From positions 124,001-188,000 of the forward strand of contig NZ_MBTF01000003.1 in assembly GCF_002013915.1 (NCBI RefSeq): a DNA stretch of 64,000 nucleotides. Reading direction: 5' to 3'. Every line of letters begins with the position of its first letter. The stretch's first letter is position 1. The notes beneath the pieces were generated by a model, which was not told the DNA's origin, did not search any database, and saw only the letters and a list, made by a program, of their open reading frames with translations. A program made the position numbers and the translations under genes. Source of the stretch: Mucilaginibacter pedocola. Lineage in GTDB: Bacteria; Bacteroidota; Bacteroidia; Sphingobacteriales; Sphingobacteriaceae. Shown here one piece after another: positions 43,559 through 52,903 of this stretch.

Positions 43559-44383
43559 TTATGGTTCTAACTTAAAATGAATAGGGATGGAGTATTGGGT
43601 GCGTACCGCCTGTCCGTTCATTTTGCCGGGTATCCATTTTGGCGAAGCGCTTACCACACGGGTAGCCTCTTTATCGCAATCGGTACTTATGCCTCTTATA
43701 ACTTTTATATCGGTTAAACTACCGTCCTTTTCAACTACATAGCTCAATATAACACGCCCTTGCACATTGTTTTCTTTGGCACTTGCGGGCATCTTTAAAT
43801 TGTCGGCAACATACTTTTCCCAATTACCGTTAAACTTTGGCTGTTCTTCTACCGCCGTGTAAATACGTTTGGGGTCTACAGTTCGGTCAACGGTTATAAC
43901 AGGGTCTCCCGCGCCAATTGGTTCGTCTATCCTTACATCTGCAAAACTGCCGCGGGGTATCTCCGGCGCACTAAATTTTTTGTATTCAGGCGTGGTGTAG
44001 GCATCCATGGCATGGGCCTGGTTGTAGGCTTTCTTTTTGTTCCACTCCGCTATGTATTGGGCAGAATACGCCGAGGTAAGGTCGTTCAGTTGAATATCCA
44101 ATGCCTTTTGCTGCGGGCTTACTTTTACAACTACCTGCGGATCCTGCTTATTATCTATACTGATAAGTACGGGCCTGTCATTTGGGAATACGAAGCTGAA
44201 TTTACCCGCTCTATCGGTTGTTGTGCCAATAGTGCCGCCAAATAACGATATACTGTAACCGGCCAAAGGCTTATTGGTGATATCGGTAATTTTGCCGGTT
44301 ACTTTGCGGTAGGCTATTGTTTGCGCTTGCAATGCTGTTGTGAAGCTAATAAGTATAAACGATAAGGCTATAAGGTACTTCAT
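43559..44383 (-). CDS. TonB C-terminal-like protein with carboxypeptidase-regulatory domain
   Basis: A 274-residue exported protein with signal peptide MKYLIALSFILISFTTALQA. A carboxypeptidase-regulatory-like beta-sandwich follows at 25-95 (KVTGKITDITNKPLAGYSI), then a linker and a C-terminal TonB-like domain at about 195-274 (NNVQGRVILSYVVEKDGSLT, PKWIPGKMNGQAVRTQYSIP). There is no N-terminal anchor after cleavage, so it is not a classical inner-membrane TonB. It resembles exported Bacteroidetes energy-transducer-like proteins. Divergent from the YyaL-type gene. Confidence 0.83.
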   Translation of the reverse strand: MKYLIALSFILISFTTALQAQTIAYRKVTGKITDITNKPLAGYSISLFGGTIGTTTDRAGKFSFVFPNDRPVLISIDNKQDPQVVVKVSPQQKALDIQLNDLTSAYSAQYIAEWNKKKAYNQAHAMDAYTTPEYKKFSAPEIPRGSFADVRIDEPIGAGDPVITVDRTVDPKRIYTAVEEQPKFNGNWEKYVADNLKMPASAKENNVQGRVILSYVVEKDGSLTDIKVIRGISTDCDKEATRVVSASPKWIPGKMNGQAVRTQYSIPIHFKLEP

Positions 44384-44478
44384 AACTTAATTAGTGTAAT
44401 AATTGCAAGCTAAAATACACCTTTGTTAGCTTTTGGCATTAATTTTATCACATTTGCGCAGCTAAGCACCTACCCGTT

Positions 44479-46500
44479 ATGAATCGCCTCGCCAATTCCA
44501 CTTCGCCATATTTATTGCAGCATGCCAACAACCCGGTTAACTGGTACCCATGGGGAGCCGAAGCCCTGCAAAAAGCTAAAGACGAAAATAAACTGATACT
44601 AGTGAGTATTGGCTACTCAGCCTGCCATTGGTGCCACGTAATGGAGCACGAAAGCTTTGAGGACGAGCACGTAGCTGCGGTAATGAACGAGTATTTCGTG
44701 TGCATTAAAGTTGACCGCGAGGAACGCCCCGATGTTGACCAGATATATATGAGCGCCGTGCAACTGATGAGCGGCCGTGGCGGCTGGCCGCTTAACTGTA
44801 TTTGCCTGCCCGACCAGCGCCCTATTTATGGTGGCACCTACTTCCGTAAAAACGACTGGACGAGTCTGCTTTTCAACCTTGCCGATTTTTACAAAACCAA
44901 ACCCGAAGAAGCTGAAGATTATGCTGTTCGCTTGACGGCTGGCATTAAACAATACGAATCGGTAGCCTTTGTTCAGGAACAAGCCGAATACGCCAAAGCC
45001 GATTTTGAGCCAATACTGAAAGCCTGGGGGCGGTATTTTGATGAAGAAGAAGGTGGCTTTGGCAATGCGCCAAAATTCCCGATGCCCAATAACTGGCAAT
45101 TTTTAATACGCTATGCGCACCTGATGCAGGATGAGCATGTGGCCAACCTTGCGAAACTGACGCTTAACAAAATGGCCTTTGGTGGTATATACGACCATAT
45201 TGGCGGCGGCTTTGCCCGCTACGCGGTTGATGGTGTTTGGCATGTGCCCCACTTCGAAAAAATGCTTTACGATAACGGGCAACTGCTTAGCCTGTATGCC
45301 GAAGCTTATACCTGGCAGCCCGACCCGCTTTATAAAACCATTGCCGACGAGATCATCAGCTTTGTGGAACGTGAACTTACTTCGCCCGAATATGGTTTTT
45401 ACTCGGCATTAGACGCCGATAGCGAAGGGAAAGAGGGCAAGTACTATATTTTTACCAAAGACGAACTGGAGGGGATATTAGGCGAAGAAGCACAGCTGTT
45501 TTGTATTTATTACCATGTAACCGATATGGGCAATTGGGAAGAAGAGTATTCCAACGTATTCTTCCGCAGGGAAAGTGATGCGGAACTGGCGGCTACTTTA
45601 GGGGTATCTGTTGAAGAATTAACCGCCCGTATAGATCTTGCCCGGCAAAAGGTATTTGATGCGCGGGATAAACGCATCCGCCCGGGCTTGGATAATAAAA
45701 TACTGGCATCGTGGAACGGCTTGATGCTAAAAGGGCTTTGCGATGCCTACCGTGCATTTGATGAGCCAGCATACCTCGACCTGGCCTTGCGGAATGCCGA
45801 TTTCCTGACCAATAATATGCTCTCGGGCGATAAACTGCTGCGCATATTTAAGGAACCGGTATTGCTTTCCAATGGCGACCATGAACCCATTGCTACCTTT
45901 TTAGATGATTATGCCAATGTGGTTGATGCTTTTATCGCCCTGTACGAAGTTACTTTTGATGAGCAATGGCTTACCCGTGCAAAAGGCATTACCGACTACG
46001 CTATACTTCACTACCATGATAAACAAAGCGGCATGTTCTTTTACACTGCTGATGACGATGAGCACCTGATAGCCCGGAAATCTGAGATTATGGATGGGGT
46101 GATACCTTCCTCAAACTCCGTAATGGCGCGCAATTTGAAAAAGCTTGCCCTGTTTTATGATGAGGAGCGATACCACGATATTGCCGCCCAGATGCTGCGC
46201 AACATTGTGCCGCACCTTGCCAAATACGGCACCGCTTACAGCAACTGGACGGCTTTACTCTTAGATGAGGTGTTTGGCGTGTACGAAATTGCCATTACCG
46301 GTGAGGCTTCCACATCATTGCGTAAAGAATTGGAACAAAACTATATTCCTAATAAAATAATATTGGGCGGTACAAAAGGAACATTACCTTTGCTAGCAGA
46401 TAAGCCTATGGACATCAGCCGCATTTACGTATGCAGTAACAAAACGTGCAGCCTGCCGGTTGATAATGTAGGCCAAGCGTTAAAACAAATAGATAAGTAA
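44479..46500 (+). CDS. YyaL/DUF255 thioredoxin-domain protein
   Basis: A 673-residue cytoplasmic protein with an N-terminal thioredoxin-like domain ([22 protein letters not shown], then [12 protein letters not shown]) and a large alpha/alpha-barrel (N-acylglucosamine 2-epimerase-like) over the rest, including [13 protein letters not shown] and [20 protein letters not shown]. Members of this family (also called spermatogenesis-associated protein 20) are widespread but biochemically undefined. The CxxC of CHWC may be redox-active. Confidence 0.93.
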   Translation: MNRLANSTSPYLLQHANNPVNWYPWGAEALQKAKDENKLILVSIGYSACHWCHVMEHESFEDEHVAAVMNEYFVCIKVDREERPDVDQIYMSAVQLMSGRGGWPLNCICLPDQRPIYGGTYFRKNDWTSLLFNLADFYKTKPEEAEDYAVRLTAGIKQYESVAFVQEQAEYAKADFEPILKAWGRYFDEEEGGFGNAPKFPMPNNWQFLIRYAHLMQDEHVANLAKLTLNKMAFGGIYDHIGGGFARYAVDGVWHVPHFEKMLYDNGQLLSLYAEAYTWQPDPLYKTIADEIISFVERELTSPEYGFYSALDADSEGKEGKYYIFTKDELEGILGEEAQLFCIYYHVTDMGNWEEEYSNVFFRRESDAELAATLGVSVEELTARIDLARQKVFDARDKRIRPGLDNKILASWNGLMLKGLCDAYRAFDEPAYLDLALRNADFLTNNMLSGDKLLRIFKEPVLLSNGDHEPIATFLDDYANVVDAFIALYEVTFDEQWLTRAKGITDYAILHYHDKQSGMFFYTADDDEHLIARKSEIMDGVIPSSNSVMARNLKKLALFYDEERYHDIAAQMLRNIVPHLAKYGTAYSNWTALLLDEVFGVYEIAITGEASTSLRKELEQNYIPNKIILGGTKGTLPLLADKPMDISRIYVCSNKTCSLPVDNVGQALKQIDK

Positions 46501-46590
46501 TTGCTTTTATTTTAGGAGCAGAAAGCAAAAAGACCAAAGCAAAAGCTTTAAGCTTTACACTTTGAGCTTTAATCTCAAAAAAACATCATA

Positions 46591-47091
46591 ATGAAAATAG
46601 AACCAAAACACGTAGTATCATTAACCTACGACTTGTATGTAAAAAAAGAAGACGGCGTTGAAGGCCTGGTAGAAAGCGCTACGCAGGAGCAACCCTTAAC
46701 CTTTTTATTCGGCGCGGGCCAAATGATACCAAAATTTGAAGAGAACCTGAGCACATTGTCTACCGGCGATACTTACGATTTCCACATTGCTGCTGCAGAT
46801 GGTTACGGCGAGTTTGACGAAGAGGCTGTAGCTAATTTGCCAAAAGATATGTTCAACGGTACCGAGATACCTGAAATTGGCGAGGTGTTGCCTTTGCAGG
46901 ATAACAATGGTAACCGTTTTCAGGGCCAGGTTGTATCAGTTACCGAAGATTCGGTAATTGTTGACCTTAACCACCCTATGGCCGGCCAGGACCTGCACTT
47001 TAAAGGCGAGATATTAAACGTTCGCCCGGCAACTCCGGAAGAACTGGCTCACGGCCATGCACACGGCCCGGATGGCCATCACCATCATTAA
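46591..47091 (+). CDS. slyD: FKBP-type peptidyl-prolyl isomerase, SlyD-like
   Basis: A 166-residue cis-trans prolyl isomerase and chaperone. FKBP strands are VSLTYDLYVK and PLTFLFGAGQMIPKFEENL. The inserted IF domain covers about residues 76-130, and the chaperone-like C-terminus is metal-binding, HGHAHGPDGHHHH, as in SlyD. It begins at an ATG and ends 53 bp before a strong terminator. It is cytoplasmic since no signal is seen. The His-rich tail suggests nickel or other metal handling. Confidence 0.93.
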   Translation: MKIEPKHVVSLTYDLYVKKEDGVEGLVESATQEQPLTFLFGAGQMIPKFEENLSTLSTGDTYDFHIAAADGYGEFDEEAVANLPKDMFNGTEIPEIGEVLPLQDNNGNRFQGQVVSVTEDSVIVDLNHPMAGQDLHFKGEILNVRPATPEELAHGHAHGPDGHHHH

Positions 47092-47144
47092 GCCGAAAGC
47101 TTAAAGTCTAAAGCAAAAAGCCAAAAGCCAAAAGATAATTATAG

Positions 47145-47180
47145 AAAAGGCGCATTACCCGATAGGGTTTTGCGCCTTTT
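47145..47180. terminator. Bidirectional terminator between slyD and the exported TonB-like gene
   Basis: Stem AAAAGGCGCA / TGCGCCTTTT with an inner ACCC / GGGT stem. T-rich on both strands and placed between convergent stop codons. Confidence 0.85.
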
Positions 47181-47186
47181 ACTTTT

Positions 47187-47891
47187 TTAATTCCTGAAGT
47201 CGAGGTGCCCGTCTTCGGTGATACGCGCCTCTATAATAATACGGCAGGCTATAGGCTGGCCGTTTTTTGTTGCGGGGGTAAATACGTTGTCGGCAGGGTC
47301 GGGCAACTCCAGGTTCATGCGGAATACTCTTTCGTAATCGTTAATGCCGGTTAAGCGTACCCAGTAATAAGCAAGCCGCCCCAGCGGACTTATCAATAAT
47401 TCTACCTGCGCGGTGTTGGTTATCCTGTTTATATTCCAAATATCGTTGGGGAGGGTAAAAAGCCTTAGGTAAGGTAAAAAGCCATAATACCTGCCGCCGA
47501 TTTTTATGGGCTTGGTAACCACATCTGTCGAGTCTATATCCGTATCGGCAAAATAATGAAGTTTTGAATTGGAATACTCCGGCGCTTCGAATAATAGTTT
47601 GCTATTGCTGAAGTCGTAGGTTTGCATTAAAACGCCTCTTGAATCATAAAAACGCCATGGGCCTACTCGTTTGTCGTGATCGTAGGTGCCGGTTGCTATT
47701 GGTGTTTTTTTTCTAAACATGGCCGTATAGCTACCCTGCTTAACGTGTTTATTGGTTTTTAATACGGTGTACGTTTCTTTTATAGAGTCGGTAAGCCAAT
47801 TGGTTTTGGTTGTGGTTTCTTCCTGGGCTTGGGCGCTTGTGATAATTATAAATAAAAACGATGCGAGAAGCTGTAATTTAGTTTTGAGCAT
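47187..47891 (-). CDS. Exported protein with TonB-like C-terminus
   Basis: A 234-residue exported protein with signal peptide MLKTKLQLLASFLFIIITSAQA. A MORN-like segment lies at about 50-90 (GSYTAMFRKKTPIATGTYDHD, RVGPWRFYDSRG). The C-terminal half resembles a TonB-type domain (AQVELLISPLGRLAYYWVRL, ACRIIIEARITEDGHLDF) but is divergent. Role unknown. The neighbouring PH-domain gene lies 54 bp upstream. Confidence 0.68.
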   Translation of the reverse strand: MLKTKLQLLASFLFIIITSAQAQEETTTKTNWLTDSIKETYTVLKTNKHVKQGSYTAMFRKKTPIATGTYDHDKRVGPWRFYDSRGVLMQTYDFSNSKLLFEAPEYSNSKLHYFADTDIDSTDVVTKPIKIGGRYYGFLPYLRLFTLPNDIWNINRITNTAQVELLISPLGRLAYYWVRLTGINDYERVFRMNLELPDPADNVFTPATKNGQPIACRIIIEARITEDGHLDFRN

Positions 47892-47945
47892 GAGCGCTGT
47901 AGATATTAACGTAACACTTTTACAATGGCACAGCAGGTATTGTTT

Positions 47946-48347
47946 TTAATACTTAATGCCGGGGTTTATTTTTTGCAGTTCGGTTACAAATATGGCTTTA
48001 TCCGCGGGCGATATTACTACCGAATCGAATTTGTTATAAAATATTTCCATCCTATCCATTGATAGCGCGGGGGCACTTAATATCGAATTGGTGTTTTCTA
48101 CCCGGGTAATGCTACCAATTGGTATTTTCAAGTTAAACAGTAACCCGCATTTCACTTTTAAAATACCAGTCTCACTAATTTCATAGTAGGTATTAAAAAA
48201 CATAGGCAAAACTAAAGCCGACATTATTATCAGTATCACAACAGCGCCTTCGTAAAGCCCGCCTGCTAAAAAACCAAGCTCAACGGTGATCAAAATGATC
48301 AGCGGGATGTATATAACAAAACCCTTTTTCGACGGGAATCTTTGCAT
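47946..48347 (-). CDS. Membrane protein with bacterial PH domain
   Basis: A 133-residue protein with two membrane helices at about 10-32 and 35-52, followed by a PH-like beta domain at about 55-130 (YYEISETGILKVKCGLLFNLK, SITRVENTNSILSAPALSMDR). This layout matches small YdbS/YcxB-like PH proteins with unknown ligand. It is 41 bp downstream of the outer-membrane barrel gene. Confidence 0.75.
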   Translation of the reverse strand: MQRFPSKKGFVIYIPLIILITVELGFLAGGLYEGAVVILIIMSALVLPMFFNTYYEISETGILKVKCGLLFNLKIPIGSITRVENTNSILSAPALSMDRMEIFYNKFDSVVISPADKAIFVTELQKINPGIKY

Positions 48348-48388
48348 ACGGTTTAATGTTGGCTAAAAATAAGCAAAAAGAGCTTTAT

Positions 48389-51190
48389 TTAATCCGGCCT
48401 GCCACCACCACCGCCGCCAAATCCACCGCCGCCTTCGCCGCCCCTGCGGCCACCGCCGCCTTGCCTGCCGCCACGTGCACCGGCAAATTTTTGCAACCTT
48501 ATGGCAAAGGTGAGCATAAAGTAACGCCCCAAACGGTTGGTGCGGGTATCGATGATCTGGTTGCCGCTTACGCTTCGTGTTACGCCCGTGTTTTGGTTAA
48601 ACAAATCGAACGCCTGGAAGCGTAGTGCGCCTACATTGCCTTTCAAAAATTGGTATTCTACATACGTGCTCAGCAGGGTGGGGTTGGCCTTTACCGTTGC
48701 GCTAAAGCCATGGTTTATGGTTTGAGTAAGGTTGTAACCCAATACCCAGTTCTTAAAAAAGTAGCTGCGCCCATCTAAACCGAAGGTCCAGGTTTTGGCA
48801 TCGGTGTTTATGCTTTCCTCGCTGCTGTACCGGGTGGTATTGATACTGTAGTTGCCGCTCACTTCGGTATCCATTAAGCTATCTATATCGATCCGAACTT
48901 TCAATCCCTGGTTAAATACCCAGTTTTTGCCCACGTTGCGTTCGTCGCGCGCGTAAAACACGTTGTTATTAAAAGTTGCGCCCCCATTTAACGTTACGGT
49001 GTACTTGCGGTTGGCAAATGGTTTTGAGTAGGCGTAATTACCATTTGCGGAGTAAAAGCCGTTAGTATTTATATAGCGGGTTTCCTGCACGGTATTGTTG
49101 GTATCGCGCCCGGCGGTAATTACGGTAATGGGTTTCGAATTGGTTACTATCTTATCCTGCGTAGTAGTGAACGAAAGATTGGTGAATAAAGAGTTGCCGC
49201 TGGTGAGGTCGAACTGGTTATAACGCAGGCTGATGTTGTTGCTAAACTCGGGTTTCAGGTCGGGGTTACCGTAAATACGGTTTTGCGGGTTGCTAAAATC
49301 GGGCTGTAATTGCAACTGTGTAAAGCTTGGCTGGTTGTTGCTGCCGGTATAATTGATAGACAGCGAATGGTTGCGTTGGAAATTATAAATGAACCTTGCA
49401 GTTGGGATGTAGTTGAACGTATGCGTACTGGTGCTGAAGTTATGCGACTGCCCGTTGAGTGATGTAGGCTGCACTGCCAAACCCAATGTATAATTATACT
49501 TAGCCTTTACGCCGCGCAGGTTAAGGCCAAACCTATCGGTAATAAACTGATAGTTGTAAAGCGTACTTAACGAATCTACATAGGTTTCCGTTTTGGTATC
49601 AGGGTCTACGCGGTAATTGAGGCGGTTATTATCGGTATTGGTATAGTTGTGGCTATAGTTGGCCTCCAAAAAGTTGCCGTTGCCCAGTGGCTCGGTGTAT
49701 GATAGGGCTATATTGTATTTGTTGCTGCTATTATCGGTGTTTATTTGCTGGAACAGGGGCGTGGTGATGTTGTTTCTTTCGGTTGTGTATTCGTCATAAA
49801 GCCCCTGTGTGGTTTTAGAGTAACTAAGCCCTGTGTTGATGCTGAAGTTACGCCCTTTTTTGCGGAATTTATGGTTATACAAAACCGATACACCGCCGCT
49901 TGGTGCCGAGCCGGTTGTAAGCGCCAGTTCGTTACCGTTTATGAGGGTGTTCTGCCTGGTGTTGCTGAATACATCAGTAGTATTATCGAACGACGAATTG
50001 TAGCTGAAGTTGGGGTTCACCTTCAGGTAGTTCAGCGTATCTATCCGGTATTCGACATTAAAATCGAAACGGTGGTTGATGTTATGGGTTTTACTGATGC
50101 TGTTATCGTTGCTTAAAAGCGTATCACCGTTAAAGTTGTTTTGTGTTTGCGAGGTACTGTTGCCCACTTTATCGCGGTCGGCAAAGCTGTAGCTGCCATA
50201 GGCAGTAATTTTCTTGCCCCATTCGTTGCGGTAGTTAAAGCCTACCGAGCGGTTAGTAGTAATGCCGTTGGCCGTACTCACTCCGCCACTTGCGCCACCG
50301 CCGCCGCCACCACGGCCACCGCGCCCGCCACCACCACCGCCTGCACCCAGGTTAAAAGAGTTGGTATTGGTGTTATTGATGGTACCGATGAGCGATATCT
50401 GCTCATCCTCTTTAAAAGCATTTGCCGATACACGGGCCAAATACCGGTCGTCATTCCCGGCACCCACCGTAGCCTGCCCGAATTTGCCCGTGCGCTTGCC
50501 TTTTTGTATAGTGATGTTCAGGATTTTCTCCGGGTCGCCGGTTTTTATGCCGGTTAGGTTGGCCTGGTCGCCGTAGTCGTCTATCACCTGTACGTTCTCT
50601 ACAATCTCGGCGGGGAGGTTTTGGGTTGCGGTTTGCACATCGCCGCTGAAGTAGTTTTTGCCGTTTACACGCACTTTGGTAACCTGCTTGCCATGAGCAG
50701 TAACATTGCCATCCTTATCAACGGATACGCCCGGCAGTTTCTTCAACAAGTCCTCCACCGGCGAACCGGCACGAACGGGGTAGGCCGATGCTTTGTATTC
50801 AACCGTATCTTCCTTAATAACTATAGGCACGACTGCCGCTGTTATGGTCACCTGCGATAATGCGTTGGTTGCAACGGTGAGTTTTATAGGGTCGAGTTTG
50901 ATGGCGGTTTTGCCATCGTCCATCGTATATTTCCGGCTTATGCCCTGGTAGCCTAAACCGGTAACGGTTATTTTAAAGTTTTTAGCGAACACAGCGCCGA
51001 AGCTGAACACACCCTTGGCATCGCTGGCCACAACCATGCTATCCTTATCAGATGTTAGCTTCACCGTCATGCCCGGCACGGTGCCAAGGCTGTCTATCAA
51101 TGTACCGCTAACCGAGCGGGGAGGTTGTTGTGCAAATGCTTTTGTAGCAAGCATAAACAGCACTAAAAACAAGGGGGCAAATTTTGTCAT
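48389..51190 (-). CDS. Outer-membrane beta-barrel protein with carboxypeptidase-regulatory and plug-like domains
   Basis: A 933-residue exported protein of the OMP_b-brl_3/TonB-dependent type. Signal peptide is MTKFAPLFLVLFMLATKAFA. A carboxypeptidase-regulatory-like domain (SVSGTLIDSLGTVPGMTVKL) is followed by a plug (VEDLLKKLPGVSVDKDGNVTA) and a long barrel to the C-terminus. Two Gly-rich, low-complexity inserts are seen, one at about 290-305 and one at the extreme C-terminus, GGGGFGGGGGGRPD. A canonical TonB box was not located. Start is ATG 51190. The longer frame to 51271 lies in the upstream region. Confidence 0.88.
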   Translation of the reverse strand: MTKFAPLFLVLFMLATKAFAQQPPRSVSGTLIDSLGTVPGMTVKLTSDKDSMVVASDAKGVFSFGAVFAKNFKITVTGLGYQGISRKYTMDDGKTAIKLDPIKLTVATNALSQVTITAAVVPIVIKEDTVEYKASAYPVRAGSPVEDLLKKLPGVSVDKDGNVTAHGKQVTKVRVNGKNYFSGDVQTATQNLPAEIVENVQVIDDYGDQANLTGIKTGDPEKILNITIQKGKRTGKFGQATVGAGNDDRYLARVSANAFKEDEQISLIGTINNTNTNSFNLGAGGGGGGRGGRGGGGGGASGGVSTANGITTNRSVGFNYRNEWGKKITAYGSYSFADRDKVGNSTSQTQNNFNGDTLLSNDNSISKTHNINHRFDFNVEYRIDTLNYLKVNPNFSYNSSFDNTTDVFSNTRQNTLINGNELALTTGSAPSGGVSVLYNHKFRKKGRNFSINTGLSYSKTTQGLYDEYTTERNNITTPLFQQINTDNSSNKYNIALSYTEPLGNGNFLEANYSHNYTNTDNNRLNYRVDPDTKTETYVDSLSTLYNYQFITDRFGLNLRGVKAKYNYTLGLAVQPTSLNGQSHNFSTSTHTFNYIPTARFIYNFQRNHSLSINYTGSNNQPSFTQLQLQPDFSNPQNRIYGNPDLKPEFSNNISLRYNQFDLTSGNSLFTNLSFTTTQDKIVTNSKPITVITAGRDTNNTVQETRYINTNGFYSANGNYAYSKPFANRKYTVTLNGGATFNNNVFYARDERNVGKNWVFNQGLKVRIDIDSLMDTEVSGNYSINTTRYSSEESINTDAKTWTFGLDGRSYFFKNWVLGYNLTQTINHGFSATVKANPTLLSTYVEYQFLKGNVGALRFQAFDLFNQNTGVTRSVSGNQIIDTRTNRLGRYFMLTFAIRLQKFAGARGGRQGGGGRRGGEGGGGFGGGGGGRPD

Positions 51191-51413
51191 AGCAATACGG
51201 TAAACTGTGCTAATGACGGGTAAAGTATCAAGAAGTTTAATTGTAATGCCAATGTCATACAAATGTTGCAATGAAAGTGTTAATTCACTGTTAATTTAAT
51301 TATATATTAAATTTTTTAACTGTTTTTATAGGATATACGAATCATGATCCATATCTTTAAGGCAGCCCCAATTACTAAACATAAATTGATAAACTAATCT
51401 CCCCAAAACACTG

Positions 51414-52493
51414 ATGGCATTCATCCATGATGTGCTCGAACAACCTTCCTATGGCTGGAAGGATGCTGATGGCAACCTTTCCAAACCCTCAAACAGCCAG
51501 GTATTAAAAGAATTTCTTTCGAGGTTAAACATTGTTAAAAGCAAAAAGAACTGGCTCTCGTTTATGAGCTGGGCCATGGTGGCAACACTGGGTGTCTTTT
51601 TTTACCTGTTTTTGTTCGAGTATTTTTCGCTGCAAGGCCTCATTATTGCATTTGTATACAGCATGATTGTGATGGGGACGCACGGAACCATTTGGTACCA
51701 CAGGTATTGCACCCATGGTGCTTATAAATTCAGCAATAACTTCTGGCGATTTTTTACGCAGAACCTGACGCTGAAAATTATCCCCGAAGAAATTTACGCT
51801 ATATCGCACCACGTGCACCACGCCCTATCCGACCAGCCCGGCGACCCGTATAATGCGCAAGGCGGCTTCTTGTACTGCTTCCTGGCCGATGCCAACCATC
51901 AGCCCGTTAACCGTAATATGAGCGAAAAGGATTATTGCCGCTGCCTTACACTGATGAAACATACCGGCGTAACTACAAACACTTATGCGCAATACCAAAA
52001 ATGGGGTTCCATTGCAAACCCCTTTCATACCATTTTAGGCGTAATAGCTAACTGGGCTTTTTGGTTCGCGGTATTTTACTTGCTTGGCGGCATGGCACTG
52101 GCTTGCGCTATATTTGGCGCAGCAGGCTTTTGGGCAGTAGGCGTGCGTACCTTCAACTACGAAGGGCATGGCAAAGGCGAAGACAAACGCCGCGAAGGGA
52201 TAGACCATAATTACAAGGATATGTCGGTAAACCAATTGTGGCCGGGCTATGTGGCAGGCGAGTGGCACAACAACCACCACCTGTTCCCAAAAAGCGCACG
52301 CTCGGGTTTTAAACCGCACCAGGTAGATATGGCTTTTGTTTATATCAAGTTTATGCACATGATTGGTGCCGTAAGCAGTTATAAAGATTCGAAGGCACAA
52401 TTTATTAAAGAATATGTTACGCCTTTTGTAGCGGTAGAACCTGTACCCGTTTTTTGCCCGGTAACCGGAAAACAAATATTTGCAACGAAGTAA
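51414..52493 (+). CDS. Acyl-CoA (fatty acid) desaturase
   Basis: Membrane di-iron desaturase of 359 residues, probably introducing a cis double bond (delta-9 type) into acyl chains. Three His boxes are visible: HRYCTH (96-101), HHVHH (132-136) and HNNHH (about 285-289). Membrane helices flank box 1 (about 50-90) and box 3. It has GAYKFSNNFWRFF and KSARSGFKPHQVDMAF as in other bacterial acyl-CoA desaturases. Electron donor is not adjacent. It stands alone and ends at a terminator. Confidence 0.92.
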   Translation: MAFIHDVLEQPSYGWKDADGNLSKPSNSQVLKEFLSRLNIVKSKKNWLSFMSWAMVATLGVFFYLFLFEYFSLQGLIIAFVYSMIVMGTHGTIWYHRYCTHGAYKFSNNFWRFFTQNLTLKIIPEEIYAISHHVHHALSDQPGDPYNAQGGFLYCFLADANHQPVNRNMSEKDYCRCLTLMKHTGVTTNTYAQYQKWGSIANPFHTILGVIANWAFWFAVFYLLGGMALACAIFGAAGFWAVGVRTFNYEGHGKGEDKRREGIDHNYKDMSVNQLWPGYVAGEWHNNHHLFPKSARSGFKPHQVDMAFVYIKFMHMIGAVSSYKDSKAQFIKEYVTPFVAVEPVPVFCPVTGKQIFATK

Positions 52494-52519
52494 ACCTAAC
52501 CGTATAATAATGTGAGTAG

Positions 52520-52546
52520 AAGGAGGGCCATGGCTCTCCTTTTTTA
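52520..52546 (+). terminator. Terminator after the desaturase gene
   Basis: Palindromic stem AAGGAGGGCC / GGCTCTCCTT (one mismatch) followed by TTTTTT. Confidence 0.75.
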
Positions 52547-52566
52547 TTTGGTGCGAACGTATGTTT

Positions 52567-52628
52567 CTTTTGAGTGAACACGAATTGCACGAATTATGCA
52601 AATTTTCACAGATCGAATTGGTAGAATT
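52567..52628. repeat. GAGTGAACACGAATT family, left half only (copy 2)
   Basis: TTTTGAGTGAACACGAATTG matches the left arm of 28843-28941, but the matching right arm is missing. It is a truncated copy. Confidence 0.65.
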
Positions 52629-52632
52629 TTAG

Positions 52633-52783
52633 CACGCAAAGGCGCAAAGCCGCAAAGAAAAAATAGAAGAGAATGCCGCTCAATCCCGATGGATGTAAAG
52701 TTTAATCTGAATTAAAACTCTCTAACCCGTTTGCCAAGCTCTCTGCGAATCTCTGTGTAACCTCCGCGAACTCTGTGGTTAAA
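52633..52783. repeat. Chimeric GCAAAG / CTCTGTG element (copy 4)
   Basis: The left half, ACGCAAAGGCGCAAAGCCGCAAAG, is of the 16489-16710 type, while the right half, GCGAACTCTGTGGTTAAA, is of the 42914-43138 type. The halves do not pair well. It appears to be a recombinant of two family members. The rest of 52494-52903 has no gene. Confidence 0.6.
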
Positions 52784-52903
52784 TAGCCACTTATCCCCCT
52801 CCAAAACAACATTTTTTATATTAAAAGCAACTTTTATAGTGTAGTTTTTACAAAATGAAATACATAACTTAGTAAACCAATTTTGCCAACCTAATAAACT
52901 GTG

